Source: Bacteroidaceae bacterium
Lineage (GTDB): Bacteria > Bacteroidota > Bacteroidia > Bacteroidales > Bacteroidaceae
Assembly (NCBI GenBank): GCA_017448965.1
Contig: JAFSKK010000047.1
Span: forward strand, 1-39,487
Reading direction: 5' to 3'
DNA length: 39,487 bases
Shown here: in pieces, positions 1 to 8,726 of the stretch
Numbering within the stretch: the first letter of the stretch is position 1
Layout of the letters: each line of letters opens with the position of its first letter
Translations under genes and position numbers: made by a program
Notes under the pieces: generated by a model
What the model was told of the DNA's origin: nothing
The model's input: only the letters and a program-made list of their open reading frames with translations
The model's database searches: none

Positions 1-51
1 AAAAAAGCCGTAAAAAAAGGCAGAATAAGCACATAGAAAACATGAGCCCAT

Positions 52-94
52 AAAAAGCAAATGGCGTGTAACTCATTGAGCTACACGCCATTTG
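52..94 (-). terminator. dnaK transcription terminator
   Basis: Read on the minus strand, a 12-bp perfect stem (AAATGGCGTGTA with TACACGCCATTT, 59-93) closes an 11-nt loop and is followed by a T-rich stretch (52-57). It starts 33 bases after the dnaK stop codon, as expected for an intrinsic terminator. Confidence 0.75.
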
Positions 95-126
95 ATAGTG
101 TTTTGTTATGTCTTTACTTATGCGTC

Positions 127-2052
<1,926 letters not shown>

Positions 2053-2148
2053 AATCGTATTTGTTTTTAGTTTTTATTCTTTATTTATTAATAATGTATT
2101 GAAAACTGCCCTACACATAAACAGGCGCAGTCGATACATCACAAAGAC

Positions 2149-2185
2149 AAAAGCCGTGCCAGCATTCCGATACTGACACGGTTTT
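2149..2185. other. terminator-like stem-loop upstream of dnaK
   Basis: AAAAGCCGTGCCAG (2149-2162) can pair with CTGACACGGTTTT (2173-2185) with one mismatch and one G-T pair, around a 10-nt loop, with A-rich and T-rich flanks. It lies about 100 bases upstream of dnaK. It may be part of the dnaK leader or a leftover terminator of a lost gene; the role is unknown. Confidence 0.4.
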
Positions 2186-2294
2186 CCGTTTCGACTGACG
2201 GGATACTGACAATGTGGCATTATTGGCATGACATCAAATGTCAATTTGGGCACGAACCATATAAAGCCTGCACAAAAATGGCTATTGCGGAACC

Positions 2295-2390
2295 CCTTAA
2301 ACAGCAACGTCACAGACGTAATTACAGTAACGAGCGCAACGTAATTACGTCAACGACGCAAACGTAATTTAGTTTACGACGCTGCCGTAA
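2295..2390. repeat. 23-bp periodic array, GTAA core (array 1)
   Basis: GTAA recurs at 2318, 2341, 2364 and 2387, exactly 23 bases apart. The first two units both begin GTAATTAC, and all three share a second block related to CAACGACGC. No indels are seen between units although the rest diverges. The same period and core occur at 8435-8530 and 21750-21956. No function is known to me. Confidence 0.7.
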
Positions 2391-2444
2391 AACCCCTCTG
2401 TCAGTCCCCCGCAAAGCCATGATGGGGGCAAAGTCATTTTGACC

Positions 2445-2601
2445 GCCAAATTAGCCAAATGCCAAATAAGAAATAAGAAAAAAATGCCCCCCTTATTATA
2501 TTATAATAATATATAGGGATAGAAGTAAATGGATAGGAACTATATATAATATAATATAATAACCACCCCTTCACGCTTATTTGGCATTTGGCTTATTTGG
2601 C
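2445..2601. repeat. 26-bp inverted repeat around an AT-rich core
   Basis: The left arm (2445-2470, built from GCCAAAT units) matches the reverse complement of the right arm (2576-2601) at 25 of 26 positions. The 105-bp core is almost pure A/T in its middle (TATATTATAATAATATAT-like). The transcript would fold back on itself. Together with array 1 this fills the gap between dnaK and the lipoprotein gene; I see no gene in it. Confidence 0.75.
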
Positions 2602-2682
2602 GTTTGGCATATTGGATAGATTCACCAATAAGTGACCCTTGCACCTCCTTTCTATGTTTTTCTTTCATTTTTCATCAAGTAA

Positions 2683-2715
2683 TTTGGAGAATACCGGAAA
2701 GAATCACTACTTTTG
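2683..2715 (+). promoter_or_regulatory. Bacteroidetes-type promoter of the 2767 lipoprotein gene
   Basis: TTTGG at 2683-2687 (-33 box) and TACTTTTG at 2708-2715 (-7 box, consensus TAnnTTTG) are separated by 20 bases. Transcription would begin near 2722, giving a 5' UTR of about 45 bases. This supports choosing the ATG at 2767 and excludes the upstream in-frame ATG at 2713, which lies in the -7 box. Confidence 0.7.
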
Positions 2716-2766
2716 CTACGTGCTTTGCAAAAGGCACAGACATTTTATTTGCTCAATCGCTACATT

Positions 2767-3186
2767 ATGAACAACAACATTTCATTCCGTTTTCTGACTC
2801 TCTTTATGGTAGTAGCATTAAGTATCGGAGTCGCTTCTTGCAGCAAAGATGATGATGGTGAACCTTCTCTTTTAATTACAGAAGACATGCTAGCTGGAAC
2901 ATGGAAAGTGACGGCCATTCATGGCAATAATCCCTTTAGCGGATATCTTGCAGTGGGGGATGTGACCACATTTAGTGCAGGTGGAACATGCCAAGGGTTT
3001 CACTGGATGGAGAATTCCTATCGTATAAAAGGTGGTCGCCTATATACTTATTATGCCGAAACCAAAGAACCTATAGCGGTTTATACGCTTCTGTCGGAAG
3101 ATGGAAGAAAGGTCACGATGAAGATGAACGGCACTTTAGATGAAGCGGCATTGACTTGTACATTGATTCTGGAAAGGGAAGAGTAA
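2767..3186 (+). CDS. small surface lipoprotein, lipocalin-like
   Basis: A 139-residue protein. Residues 1-24 are a lipoprotein signal peptide with a hydrophobic core (FLTLFMVVALSIGVAS) and the lipidated Cys at 25. The sequence after it, CSKDDDGE, fits the Bacteroidetes lipoprotein export signal (K followed by acidic residues), which sends lipoproteins to the outer face of the outer membrane. The rest (LAGTWKVTAIHG, then beta-rich segments such as YRIKGGRLYTYY and KVTMKMNG) resembles the lipocalin-like small lipoproteins common in Bacteroidales, with the typical 'GTWK' opening. Ligand and role are unknown. It stands alone, with its own promoter at 2683-2715, facing the convergent ATPase gene. 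Confidence 0.8.
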   Translation: MNNNISFRFLTLFMVVALSIGVASCSKDDDGEPSLLITEDMLAGTWKVTAIHGNNPFSGYLAVGDVTTFSAGGTCQGFHWMENSYRIKGGRLYTYYAETKEPIAVYTLLSEDGRKVTMKMNGTLDEAALTCTLILEREE

Positions 3187-3248
3187 TATTGCTTTTTAAT
3201 CCTTCACCAGCATCTTTGCCCATTCGGGCAGGTCATCTGTTCCATTTC

Positions 3249-4439
3249 TCAAAACAAGTCTTCCACATGACAACGGAAGAAATCTTCTAATGGCATACCA
3301 TCTGTGTCGACGACAAAGGCACGTTTGGGGTGGAACTTCTCTCCAACGGTTTTAAGCCCACTATTCATGCCACGACGACCACTTTTCACTTCTATTGCAA
3401 CTGTTTCCCCTTGCCGTTGGATGATAAAATCAACCTCTTCGTCTTTCTCACGCCAATAAAACACACGATAATCACCTTCTTCTGCACCACCAAGCAAGTA
3501 GGCACCGACGGCAGACTCCACCCATCTACCCCAGACATCAGGATTGATGCGGTCTTTCTCATAGGCAGTCCCCTTATAAGCTGTCAACAAAGCATTGTTA
3601 TATACTTGGTATTTAGGTATCGATTGGTATTTTCTTGCTTCATCATTCGCATATTTCTGCAATCCTGTCAACAAATTGCATTGATCGAGAATCGTCAGAT
3701 ATGAAGAGAGTGTTGTCACGTTGCCCGCATCTTGCAACTGCCCCAACAACTTTGTCAAAGAAAGGATTTCAGCAGAATACGAACATCCCAGCTCAAATAA
3801 CCGTTTCATCAATGCAGGTTTGTAAATTGTAGAAGTCAGCATGACATCTTTCTCAATGGCAGGAGTCACAAGAGAATCTCTGACATATTTTCGCCAACGT
3901 CGTATATCTGAAACAAAACGGGCTGTACCAGGGTAACCACCATAATAGATCCATTGGTCAAGGTTCCAGCCAAAAGCATCATGCATTTCCTGCAAAGTCC
4001 AATGACCCAAACGTATCATCTCGAAACGACCAGCCAAAGACTCCGTCAGACCTTTTCGCAACATCAGCCTTGACGAGCCTAACAAAAAGACTTTTAAAGG
4101 AACACGATTCCTCGTATCACTGTCCCATTCCTTCTTCACGGCATCGCTCCATTTCTTGATTTTCTGTATTTCATCAATCACAAGCACCGCCTCTTCTTGC
4201 CTTGATACAGCCATTTGGGCACGCACACTTTCCCATGTACGATATATCCAATCCGTATCATTTTCATCCACACCATCTGCATTATATAAATAATGTGGCA
4301 AACGAATCTCTGTCAACACCTGATTCATCAGCGTTGACTTCCCCACTTGACGAGGACCTGCCAATACTTGTATATATCCTCGTGGTTCATTCATTCTGTC
4401 AAGAACCTCTTGGAATTGCAATCTTCTGTATTCTCCCAT
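3249..4439 (-). CDS. AAA-family ATPase with C-terminal DUF4143 (first copy)
   Basis: A 396-residue member of the AAA_14/DUF4143 'orphan ATPase' family. Near residues 28-35 it has a Walker A motif, AGPRQVGKST, and then a Walker B-like VLVIDEIQKI; FLLGSSRLML follows as sensor-like region. The C-terminal third carries the DUF4143 core, with VDFIIQRQGETVAIEVKSG, a PD-(D/E)XK-like arrangement (D..EVK). Family function is not established. The ATG at 4439 is preferred; a TTG at 4445 is in frame. It is a single gene under a strong promoter at 4522-4553, and its leader consists of three direct repeats with a fourth, degenerate copy over the start codon. It is about the same type as the ATPase at 14745-15995, but the two proteins are clearly diverged. 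Confidence 0.85.
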   Translation of the reverse strand: MGEYRRLQFQEVLDRMNEPRGYIQVLAGPRQVGKSTLMNQVLTEIRLPHYLYNADGVDENDTDWIYRTWESVRAQMAVSRQEEAVLVIDEIQKIKKWSDAVKKEWDSDTRNRVPLKVFLLGSSRLMLRKGLTESLAGRFEMIRLGHWTLQEMHDAFGWNLDQWIYYGGYPGTARFVSDIRRWRKYVRDSLVTPAIEKDVMLTSTIYKPALMKRLFELGCSYSAEILSLTKLLGQLQDAGNVTTLSSYLTILDQCNLLTGLQKYANDEARKYQSIPKYQVYNNALLTAYKGTAYEKDRINPDVWGRWVESAVGAYLLGGAEEGDYRVFYWREKDEEVDFIIQRQGETVAIEVKSGRRGMNSGLKTVGEKFHPKRAFVVDTDGMPLEDFFRCHVEDLF

Positions 4440-4515
4440 GCTCAAATATACGTTACAAAATGTTCAAATCTTATTCAAGAAATGTTCAAATCTCTTCCGA
4501 AAAATGTTCAAATCT
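4436..4515 (-). repeat. 22-bp direct repeats forming the ATPase leader
   Basis: On the plus strand AAATGTTCAAATCT occurs perfectly at 4458, 4480 and 4502, exactly 22 bases apart. A fourth copy in the same register at 4436-4449 matches 10 of 14 positions and covers the ATG at 4439. The array spans the transcript from about the start point to the start codon, so it is well placed to be an operator or an RNA-level autoregulatory site for the ATPase. Confidence 0.8.
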
Positions 4516-4521
4516 CGGTTG

Positions 4522-4553
4522 CAAAGATAGCAGCTTTTCTTGTTCTCCCCAAA
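4522..4553 (-). promoter_or_regulatory. promoter of the first DUF4143 ATPase
   Basis: On the minus strand TTTGG (4553-4549) and TATCTTTG (4529-4522) lie 19 bases apart, a near-perfect Bacteroidetes promoter. The expected start point near 4515 is the outer edge of the 22-bp repeat array. Confidence 0.75.
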
Positions 4554-4582
4554 TTTTATTCAACTTTTTTGCAAGGGGAAAA

Positions 4583-4627
4583 CAAAAAAACAGGCTTGAT
4601 GTGCCGAATTAGCACATCAAGCCTGTT
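4583..4627 (-). terminator. terminator of the LeuA-like/SIMPL operon
   Basis: A perfect 14-bp stem (4591-4604 with 4612-4625) closes a 7-nt loop. On the minus strand it is followed by seven T residues (4590-4584). It lies about 20 bases after the stop codon of the SIMPL gene. Confidence 0.85.
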
Positions 4628-4649
4628 CGATAGTTATCAGCGCATCTTA

Positions 4650-5348
4650 CTAATCTTTCAGCGAATACGTAATGGTTGATACCACGCGAACCTTCTTCTT
4701 GTAGGGGAGGTCGGCATCGTCGATGGAGAATTCGCCCTGCCCTGCTTCCACAATCTTGTTGATGGTGGAGTGGCTGTTCTCAGCAAACTGGCTGGCGGTC
4801 TTCTCAGCATTGGCAATTGCCTCAGCCATCATTTCGGGCTTCAGTTGCTGGAACTGGGTGTACTCGTAGTTGGCATAATCTGATTCCAGAATGACACCCA
4901 TGTCGATCAGGTCATCGACTTTTTCACGCATTTGACTGATGAACTTGGTGTCTTTGGAAGTGACCAGCACGGAGCGGCCCACCGTGTAATGGTAGCGGGG
5001 CTTGTTGTCACCCCATGCATTGGCCAAGTTGTCAGTCACATCGTAGGTGGTGACAGAGACAGTCCCTTTGCCTTTGATTCCATTCGTGTCAAGAAACTCC
5101 TTGACGAGGTCAACCTTTACGTTGATGTCAGCAAAGAGCGGTTTCAGTTCATCACCCGACAACTGAACAGTCAGTGTCCAGCTCACCTTGTCGGCATCCA
5201 CCTCCCGTTCTGACAAACCTTTCACGGTCACACGGCGATCTTTGTTGGTGAAATTGTCGATGCCACCCTTGATGCACAATCCTAACATCAAGAGACCAAC
5301 AGCCACAATGGCTGCCACAATTATTTTCTCATACTTTTGCATAAGCAT
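4650..5348 (-). CDS. SIMPL domain (DUF541) protein
   Basis: A 232-residue protein with one N-terminal membrane segment (residues about 9-28, IIVAAIVAVGLLMLGLCI) followed by a periplasmic SIMPL/DUF541 domain. The family pattern VTVKGLSEREVDADKVSWTLTV is clear at about residues 40-61, and the later block with AIANAEKTASQFAENS also fits. SIMPL proteins are oligomeric periplasmic proteins; some relatives are linked to stress protection, but no specific reaction is known. The gene is last in an operon, 19 bases after the unknown gene at 5368-6189, and is followed by a strong terminator. ATGs at 5348 and 5342 are both possible starts. Confidence 0.88.
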   Translation of the reverse strand: MLMQKYEKIIVAAIVAVGLLMLGLCIKGGIDNFTNKDRRVTVKGLSEREVDADKVSWTLTVQLSGDELKPLFADINVKVDLVKEFLDTNGIKGKGTVSVTTYDVTDNLANAWGDNKPRYHYTVGRSVLVTSKDTKFISQMREKVDDLIDMGVILESDYANYEYTQFQQLKPEMMAEAIANAEKTASQFAENSHSTINKIVEAGQGEFSIDDADLPYKKKVRVVSTITYSLKD

Positions 5349-5367
5349 CTATTTTGTTTGATTTGTT

Positions 5368-6189
5368 TCACTTCAAAATGTCCTGAATGAATGTCCATGC
5401 ACCCTTGCGGGACTTCACTTTGGCGAGGGTGTTGTAGCTGACAATAAACTCGGAGAGTCCTTCGCGGGGAGCACCACGATGCCAGTCGTAAGTATAGCCG
5501 AGTTGTGTCCATGGGAGGGCATAAGGAGGCTTGTATGCCATCGAGAGGTTATAGGCGAACCACTCGCGGAAGTTGGTCTCGCCTACCTTGTAGTTCTCAT
5601 CAGCATAGTCTGGGAAGGTGAGGCCGACGGTAGTAGTGGTGATGTCTGGATCGAAAGCCGGACGGAACATGCCGGCAGGGTCAGCATAGAACTCCACCAC
5701 GCGGTCGTAGTTGCAATCAACGCCCAAGCCGAGCATCTGCGCCATTCTCACCTGAGCAGCCACACTGTCGAGACCGACAAACTCAGAGGCACGCTGTTTC
5801 CAGTTGCAAGGCAATGCCACCCAAATGCCCGTTTGCTTCTGCGTTCTGAAGGTGTCTTCGCTCTCGTAGAAGGCGGCACCCTTCTCATTCATAAATGCAG
5901 CCACCAGCACCATCTTCTTGCCGTCGATGGTGATCCAATCCTGCTCCGGATCGTCGGGATTGATGGCGACGAGCGTGTGTGAGATTTTCGACTCATCGGG
6001 GCTTTTGGCATCGATGATGGAGCGTTCGAGGTCAGCTCTCAAAGAGTCTTTGTCTTCATACCAAGCCTTTGTCTGGTCATCGTCGCCCGAAGTCAAGACG
6101 ATGCCCAAGTTGCAGAACAAGGCGAATGTGAGCATCCACAACCCCGCCTGTTTAAGGGTTGCGTGGAGATTTTTCTTTTCAGTCTTCAT
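5368..6189 (-). CDS. hypothetical membrane-anchored or secreted protein
   Basis: A 273-residue protein I do not recognise. A positively charged start is followed by a hydrophobic segment (WMLTFALFCNLGIVLTSG, residues about 17-34), a signal anchor or signal peptide, then a soluble domain rich in Trp and Tyr (CNWKQRASEFVGLD, PPYALPWTQLGYTYDW). The middle part has the look of a small export-dependent domain seen in Bacteroidales operons, but I cannot name a family. The ATG at 6189 overlaps the 3' end of the LeuA-like gene by 11 bases, so translation is probably coupled; a TTG at 6195 is the alternative. It sits between a LeuA-like synthase and a SIMPL protein. Confidence 0.75.
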   Translation of the reverse strand: MKTEKKNLHATLKQAGLWMLTFALFCNLGIVLTSGDDDQTKAWYEDKDSLRADLERSIIDAKSPDESKISHTLVAINPDDPEQDWITIDGKKMVLVAAFMNEKGAAFYESEDTFRTQKQTGIWVALPCNWKQRASEFVGLDSVAAQVRMAQMLGLGVDCNYDRVVEFYADPAGMFRPAFDPDITTTTVGLTFPDYADENYKVGETNFREWFAYNLSMAYKPPYALPWTQLGYTYDWHRGAPREGLSEFIVSYNTLAKVKSRKGAWTFIQDILK

Positions 6190-7705
6190 TTTCAATGATA
6201 TTTAGCATTTTAATTGTTGCCTTGATAGCGGCTTCCGTCTGATCGGCATCGAGGGCACGGGTGCGGTAAGCCTTGTCGTTGTATGTCCACGAGATAGTGG
6301 TCTGCACGAGTGCATCGGTGCGTCCACCGGGCGGGATGCTAACCTGATAGTTGGTGAGCCAGGGGAAGGGGCGGTTGAGCTTGTCTTTATAGATGTGGCG
6401 CACCGCATGGATGAAGGCATCATACATACCGTCACCCATTGCCGACTCCTCAAACACCTCTTCGTTCACTTCGAGCTTCACCGATGCCATCGGCTTCAAG
6501 CCGTATGCCGTAGACACCATGTAGGAGATGAGTTTCACCTTGTCATCAGGAGCACTGTGCTTGAGCACATCTGCCACGATGTATGGGAGGTCCTCCTGCG
6601 TGATGAGTTGCTTCTTGTCGCCCAGTTCGATGATGCGGTCGGTCACACGGCGTGTCTGTTCGGGAGTGAGTTCCAAGCCCAACTCTTCGAGGTTCTTGAG
6701 GATGTTCGCCTTTCCAGAGTTCTTGCCGAGAGCATACTCACGCTTTCTGCCGAAACGCTCAGGCAGGAGGTCGTTGCAGTAGAGGTTGTTCTTGTTGTCG
6801 CCGTCGGCATGCACGCCAGCAACCTGCGTGAAGACGTTCTCGCCAATGATGGGTTTGTTGGGCGGGATGACGATGCCCGAAAGACTCTCCACCATCATCG
6901 ACACCTTGCCGAGATTCTCCTCGTTGATGTTGGTGCGCACATGAGCATGGTCGTGCAGAATGGCCTGCACAGACGAAAGCGGTGCATTGCCAGCTCGTTC
7001 GCCAAGTCCGTTCACAGCCGTGTGAACACCCTGACATCCAGCCGTCACTGCGGCAAGCACATTGCTGGTGGCGAGGTCGTAGTCGTTGTGGGCATGAAAA
7101 TCGAAATGCAGGTCGGGATAACGACCCACCATCTGGTTCACGAAAGCGGCTGTCAGCTGCGGATTGAGAATGCCCAGCGTGTCGGGCAGCATGAAACGCT
7201 TCACGCCGCTGTCCTTCAGGGCATCGATAAATCCGAACACATAGTCAGGGCTGTCCTTCATGCCGTTCGACCAGTCCTCCAAATAGAGGTTGACGCTGAT
7301 GCCCAACTGCTTTGCATAGTCGATGCTTCGCTTGATGTCTGCCACATGCTCCTCCAGCGTCTTCTTCAGCTGAAAACGGCAATGCCGCTCGCTACCCTTA
7401 CAGAGCAGGTTGATATTGCGGCATCCGCAGTCGTGAATCCAATCGAGCGACGTGGTGCCATCGACGAATCCGAGCACCTCCACCCTATCGAGCATGCCAC
7501 CCTGACGCGCCCATCGGCAGATGCTTTTCACAGCCTCCTTCTCACCGTCAGACACACGCGCCGAAGCCACTTCGATGCGGTCGACGTTCAGCTCCAGCAG
7601 GAGCATGCGCGCAATCATCAGCTTCTCGTGCGGCACAAAACTGACACTGTTCGTCTGTTCACCGTCGCGCAGCGTCGTGTCCATGATTTCTATGAACCTA
7701 TCCAT
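6179..7705 (-). CDS. LeuA-family synthase (2-isopropylmalate or citramalate synthase-like)
   Basis: A 508-residue DRE-TIM metallolyase. Residues 9-17 give the signature DTTLRDGEQ; the metal-binding motif DFHAHNDYDLA is also present, and GLGERAGNAPLSSV matches the family. The C-terminal part (from about residue 380, including GLKPMASVKLEVNEEVFEES) is a LeuA-type allosteric domain. The enzyme condenses acetyl-CoA with a 2-oxoacid: 2-oxoisovalerate (leucine) or pyruvate (citramalate route to isoleucine). It is clearly distinct from the leuA of the leucine operon at 19763-21265, so a citramalate role is plausible but not shown by sequence inspection. The ATG at 7705 starts [17 protein letters not shown]; the longer frame to 7813 runs through the promoter at 7728-7760. 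It is first in a three-gene operon. Confidence 0.88.
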   Translation of the reverse strand: MDRFIEIMDTTLRDGEQTNSVSFVPHEKLMIARMLLLELNVDRIEVASARVSDGEKEAVKSICRWARQGGMLDRVEVLGFVDGTTSLDWIHDCGCRNINLLCKGSERHCRFQLKKTLEEHVADIKRSIDYAKQLGISVNLYLEDWSNGMKDSPDYVFGFIDALKDSGVKRFMLPDTLGILNPQLTAAFVNQMVGRYPDLHFDFHAHNDYDLATSNVLAAVTAGCQGVHTAVNGLGERAGNAPLSSVQAILHDHAHVRTNINEENLGKVSMMVESLSGIVIPPNKPIIGENVFTQVAGVHADGDNKNNLYCNDLLPERFGRKREYALGKNSGKANILKNLEELGLELTPEQTRRVTDRIIELGDKKQLITQEDLPYIVADVLKHSAPDDKVKLISYMVSTAYGLKPMASVKLEVNEEVFEESAMGDGMYDAFIHAVRHIYKDKLNRPFPWLTNYQVSIPPGGRTDALVQTTISWTYNDKAYRTRALDADQTEAAIKATIKMLNIIENED

Positions 7706-7727
7706 GATTTCTTTACAATTGGGTGTG

Positions 7728-7760
7728 CAAAGGTACGAGATAAATGTGAAAAGTGGAAAA
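7728..7760 (-). promoter_or_regulatory. promoter of the LeuA-like operon
   Basis: On the minus strand TTTTCC (7760-7755) and TACCTTTG (7735-7728) are 19 bases apart. The start point would be near 7721, about 16 bases before the ATG at 7705. It is back to back with the plus-strand promoter at 7774-7806. Confidence 0.65.
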
Positions 7761-7773
7761 TGAAAAGTAAAAA

Positions 7774-7806
7774 TTTTCCACATTTCATCACAAAGCGTTA
7801 TCTTTG
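7774..7806 (+). promoter_or_regulatory. promoter of the 7851 secreted protein gene
   Basis: TATCTTTG at 7799-7806 fits the Bacteroidetes -7 box exactly, with a weaker TTTTCC (7774-7779) as the -33 box about 19 bases upstream. It is divergent to the LeuA-like operon promoter. Confidence 0.65.
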
Positions 7807-7850
7807 CAACCACAATTACTTTTTACCTAAACATAAAAAACTTTACGCAC

Positions 7851-8345
7851 ATGAAAAAGATGAGACTTGCACTTACACTTTTGGTGCTGGCATGCTGCCT
7901 GAGCACAATTGCCCAAACGAGAAGAACACCAGCCAGAAGAACCACCACAACGGCTGCTGCCACCAACCTCACACCCCTCGAAAGACAAGTGGTGGGCAAC
8001 CACATGCTGAGCCTGCAATGGATTTCGTGGGACTATTTCGGCACGGCCAAAATCACCAAGGAGGCTGACGGCCGTCTCAAGTGTGTAGGCGAACAGCTCT
8101 CCAAAGAGTATCCCGGCGACTACCTGAAGCTGGATGGCTACATCACCATCGTTGATGCTCTTCATCTGCAGTTCACGGGCACCATCAAGACCAAGGTGTA
8201 TCACCTGAACAATGGCGAGGAGTATGTGCGAGAAGGCACCTTCGACTTCAAATCCACTCAAGGTCGCAAATACTGGCGTGAGCAGGAGATGAAAGGACCC
8301 GACGGCGTGACCGATTACGTTGATATCTACTTCAAGAGAAAATAA
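7851..8345 (+). CDS. small secreted protein of unknown function
   Basis: A 164-residue protein. Residues 1-22 (KKMRLALTLLVLACCLSTIAQ) are a signal peptide ending at a typical Bacteroidetes A-Q site. A short basic, Thr-rich linker (RRTPARRTTTTAAATN) is followed by a compact domain of about 120 residues with a conserved-looking WISWDYFGTAKI stretch and alternating beta-strand-like segments. I do not recognise the family. It has its own promoter and an excellent terminator (8396-8425), so it is monocistronic. The ATG at 7851 is preferred because it opens the signal peptide; the ATG three codons later is possible. Confidence 0.75.
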   Translation: MKKMRLALTLLVLACCLSTIAQTRRTPARRTTTTAAATNLTPLERQVVGNHMLSLQWISWDYFGTAKITKEADGRLKCVGEQLSKEYPGDYLKLDGYITIVDALHLQFTGTIKTKVYHLNNGEEYVREGTFDFKSTQGRKYWREQEMKGPDGVTDYVDIYFKRK

Positions 8346-8395
8346 CATACGGAAATAGCAGAGGGGAAGCACCCCCACATGCTCTCTCACCTGAT

Positions 8396-8425
8396 GGCCG
8401 ACAGCACCTTGTCGGCCCTTTTTTT
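8396..8425 (+). terminator. terminator of the 7851 gene
   Basis: The perfect 8-bp stem GGCCGACA/TGTCGGCC (8396-8403 with 8410-8417) encloses a 6-nt loop and is followed by seven T residues, 50 bases after the stop codon. Confidence 0.9.
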
Positions 8426-8530
8426 GTTACAAATGTAACACATCCAGTGTTACATTTGTAACAGTGCCAGTGTTACACTTGTAACAGTGCGTGTGTTACA
8501 CTTGTAACAGTGGAAGTCTCAAAAACGTTA
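8426..8530. repeat. 23-bp periodic array of palindromes (array 2)
   Basis: GTAACA starts at 8435, 8458, 8481 and 8504, exactly 23 bases apart, with a related GTTACA at 8527. Each unit also carries TGTTACA, so four palindromes of the form GTTACAnnTGTAAC are repeated (8426, 8449, 8472 and 8495). It lies between a terminator and the porin promoter, where no gene is present. It could be a cluster of operators for a dimeric protein; no matching regulator is identifiable here. Confidence 0.85.
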
Positions 8531-8644
8531 CATCGAAAGGGCGCCAGATGGAATAAATGCACTCCCATCTGAGGCACAACGAGCACGGGGCATAGGAATG
8601 AGCAGGCTTTTGATGCACATTTTTTCACTTTTCTTAACTTTCTC

Positions 8645-8676
8645 TTGGCAAAATGACAAGAAAAGTGTACCTTTGC
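8645..8676 (+). promoter_or_regulatory. promoter of the porin-symporter operon
   Basis: TTGG (8645-8648) and TACCTTTG (8669-8676) are 20 bases apart. Transcription would start near 8683, leaving a 5' UTR of about 44 bases before the ATG at 8727. Confidence 0.7.
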
Positions 8677-8726
8677 CCGAAATTTTGACACAATATATAG
8701 AACAATCAATAATAACCACAAAGATT

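Noticed and set aside
6395-8068. 557-codon plus-strand open frame
   Set aside because: It is antisense to the LeuA-like gene and its promoter, with no recognisable domain; the minus-strand gene has clear family motifs.
8426-8530. CRISPR array
   Set aside because: The period is 23 bases, with no separable constant repeat and variable spacer of usual size and no cas genes in the window. The same applies to 2295-2390 and 21750-21956.
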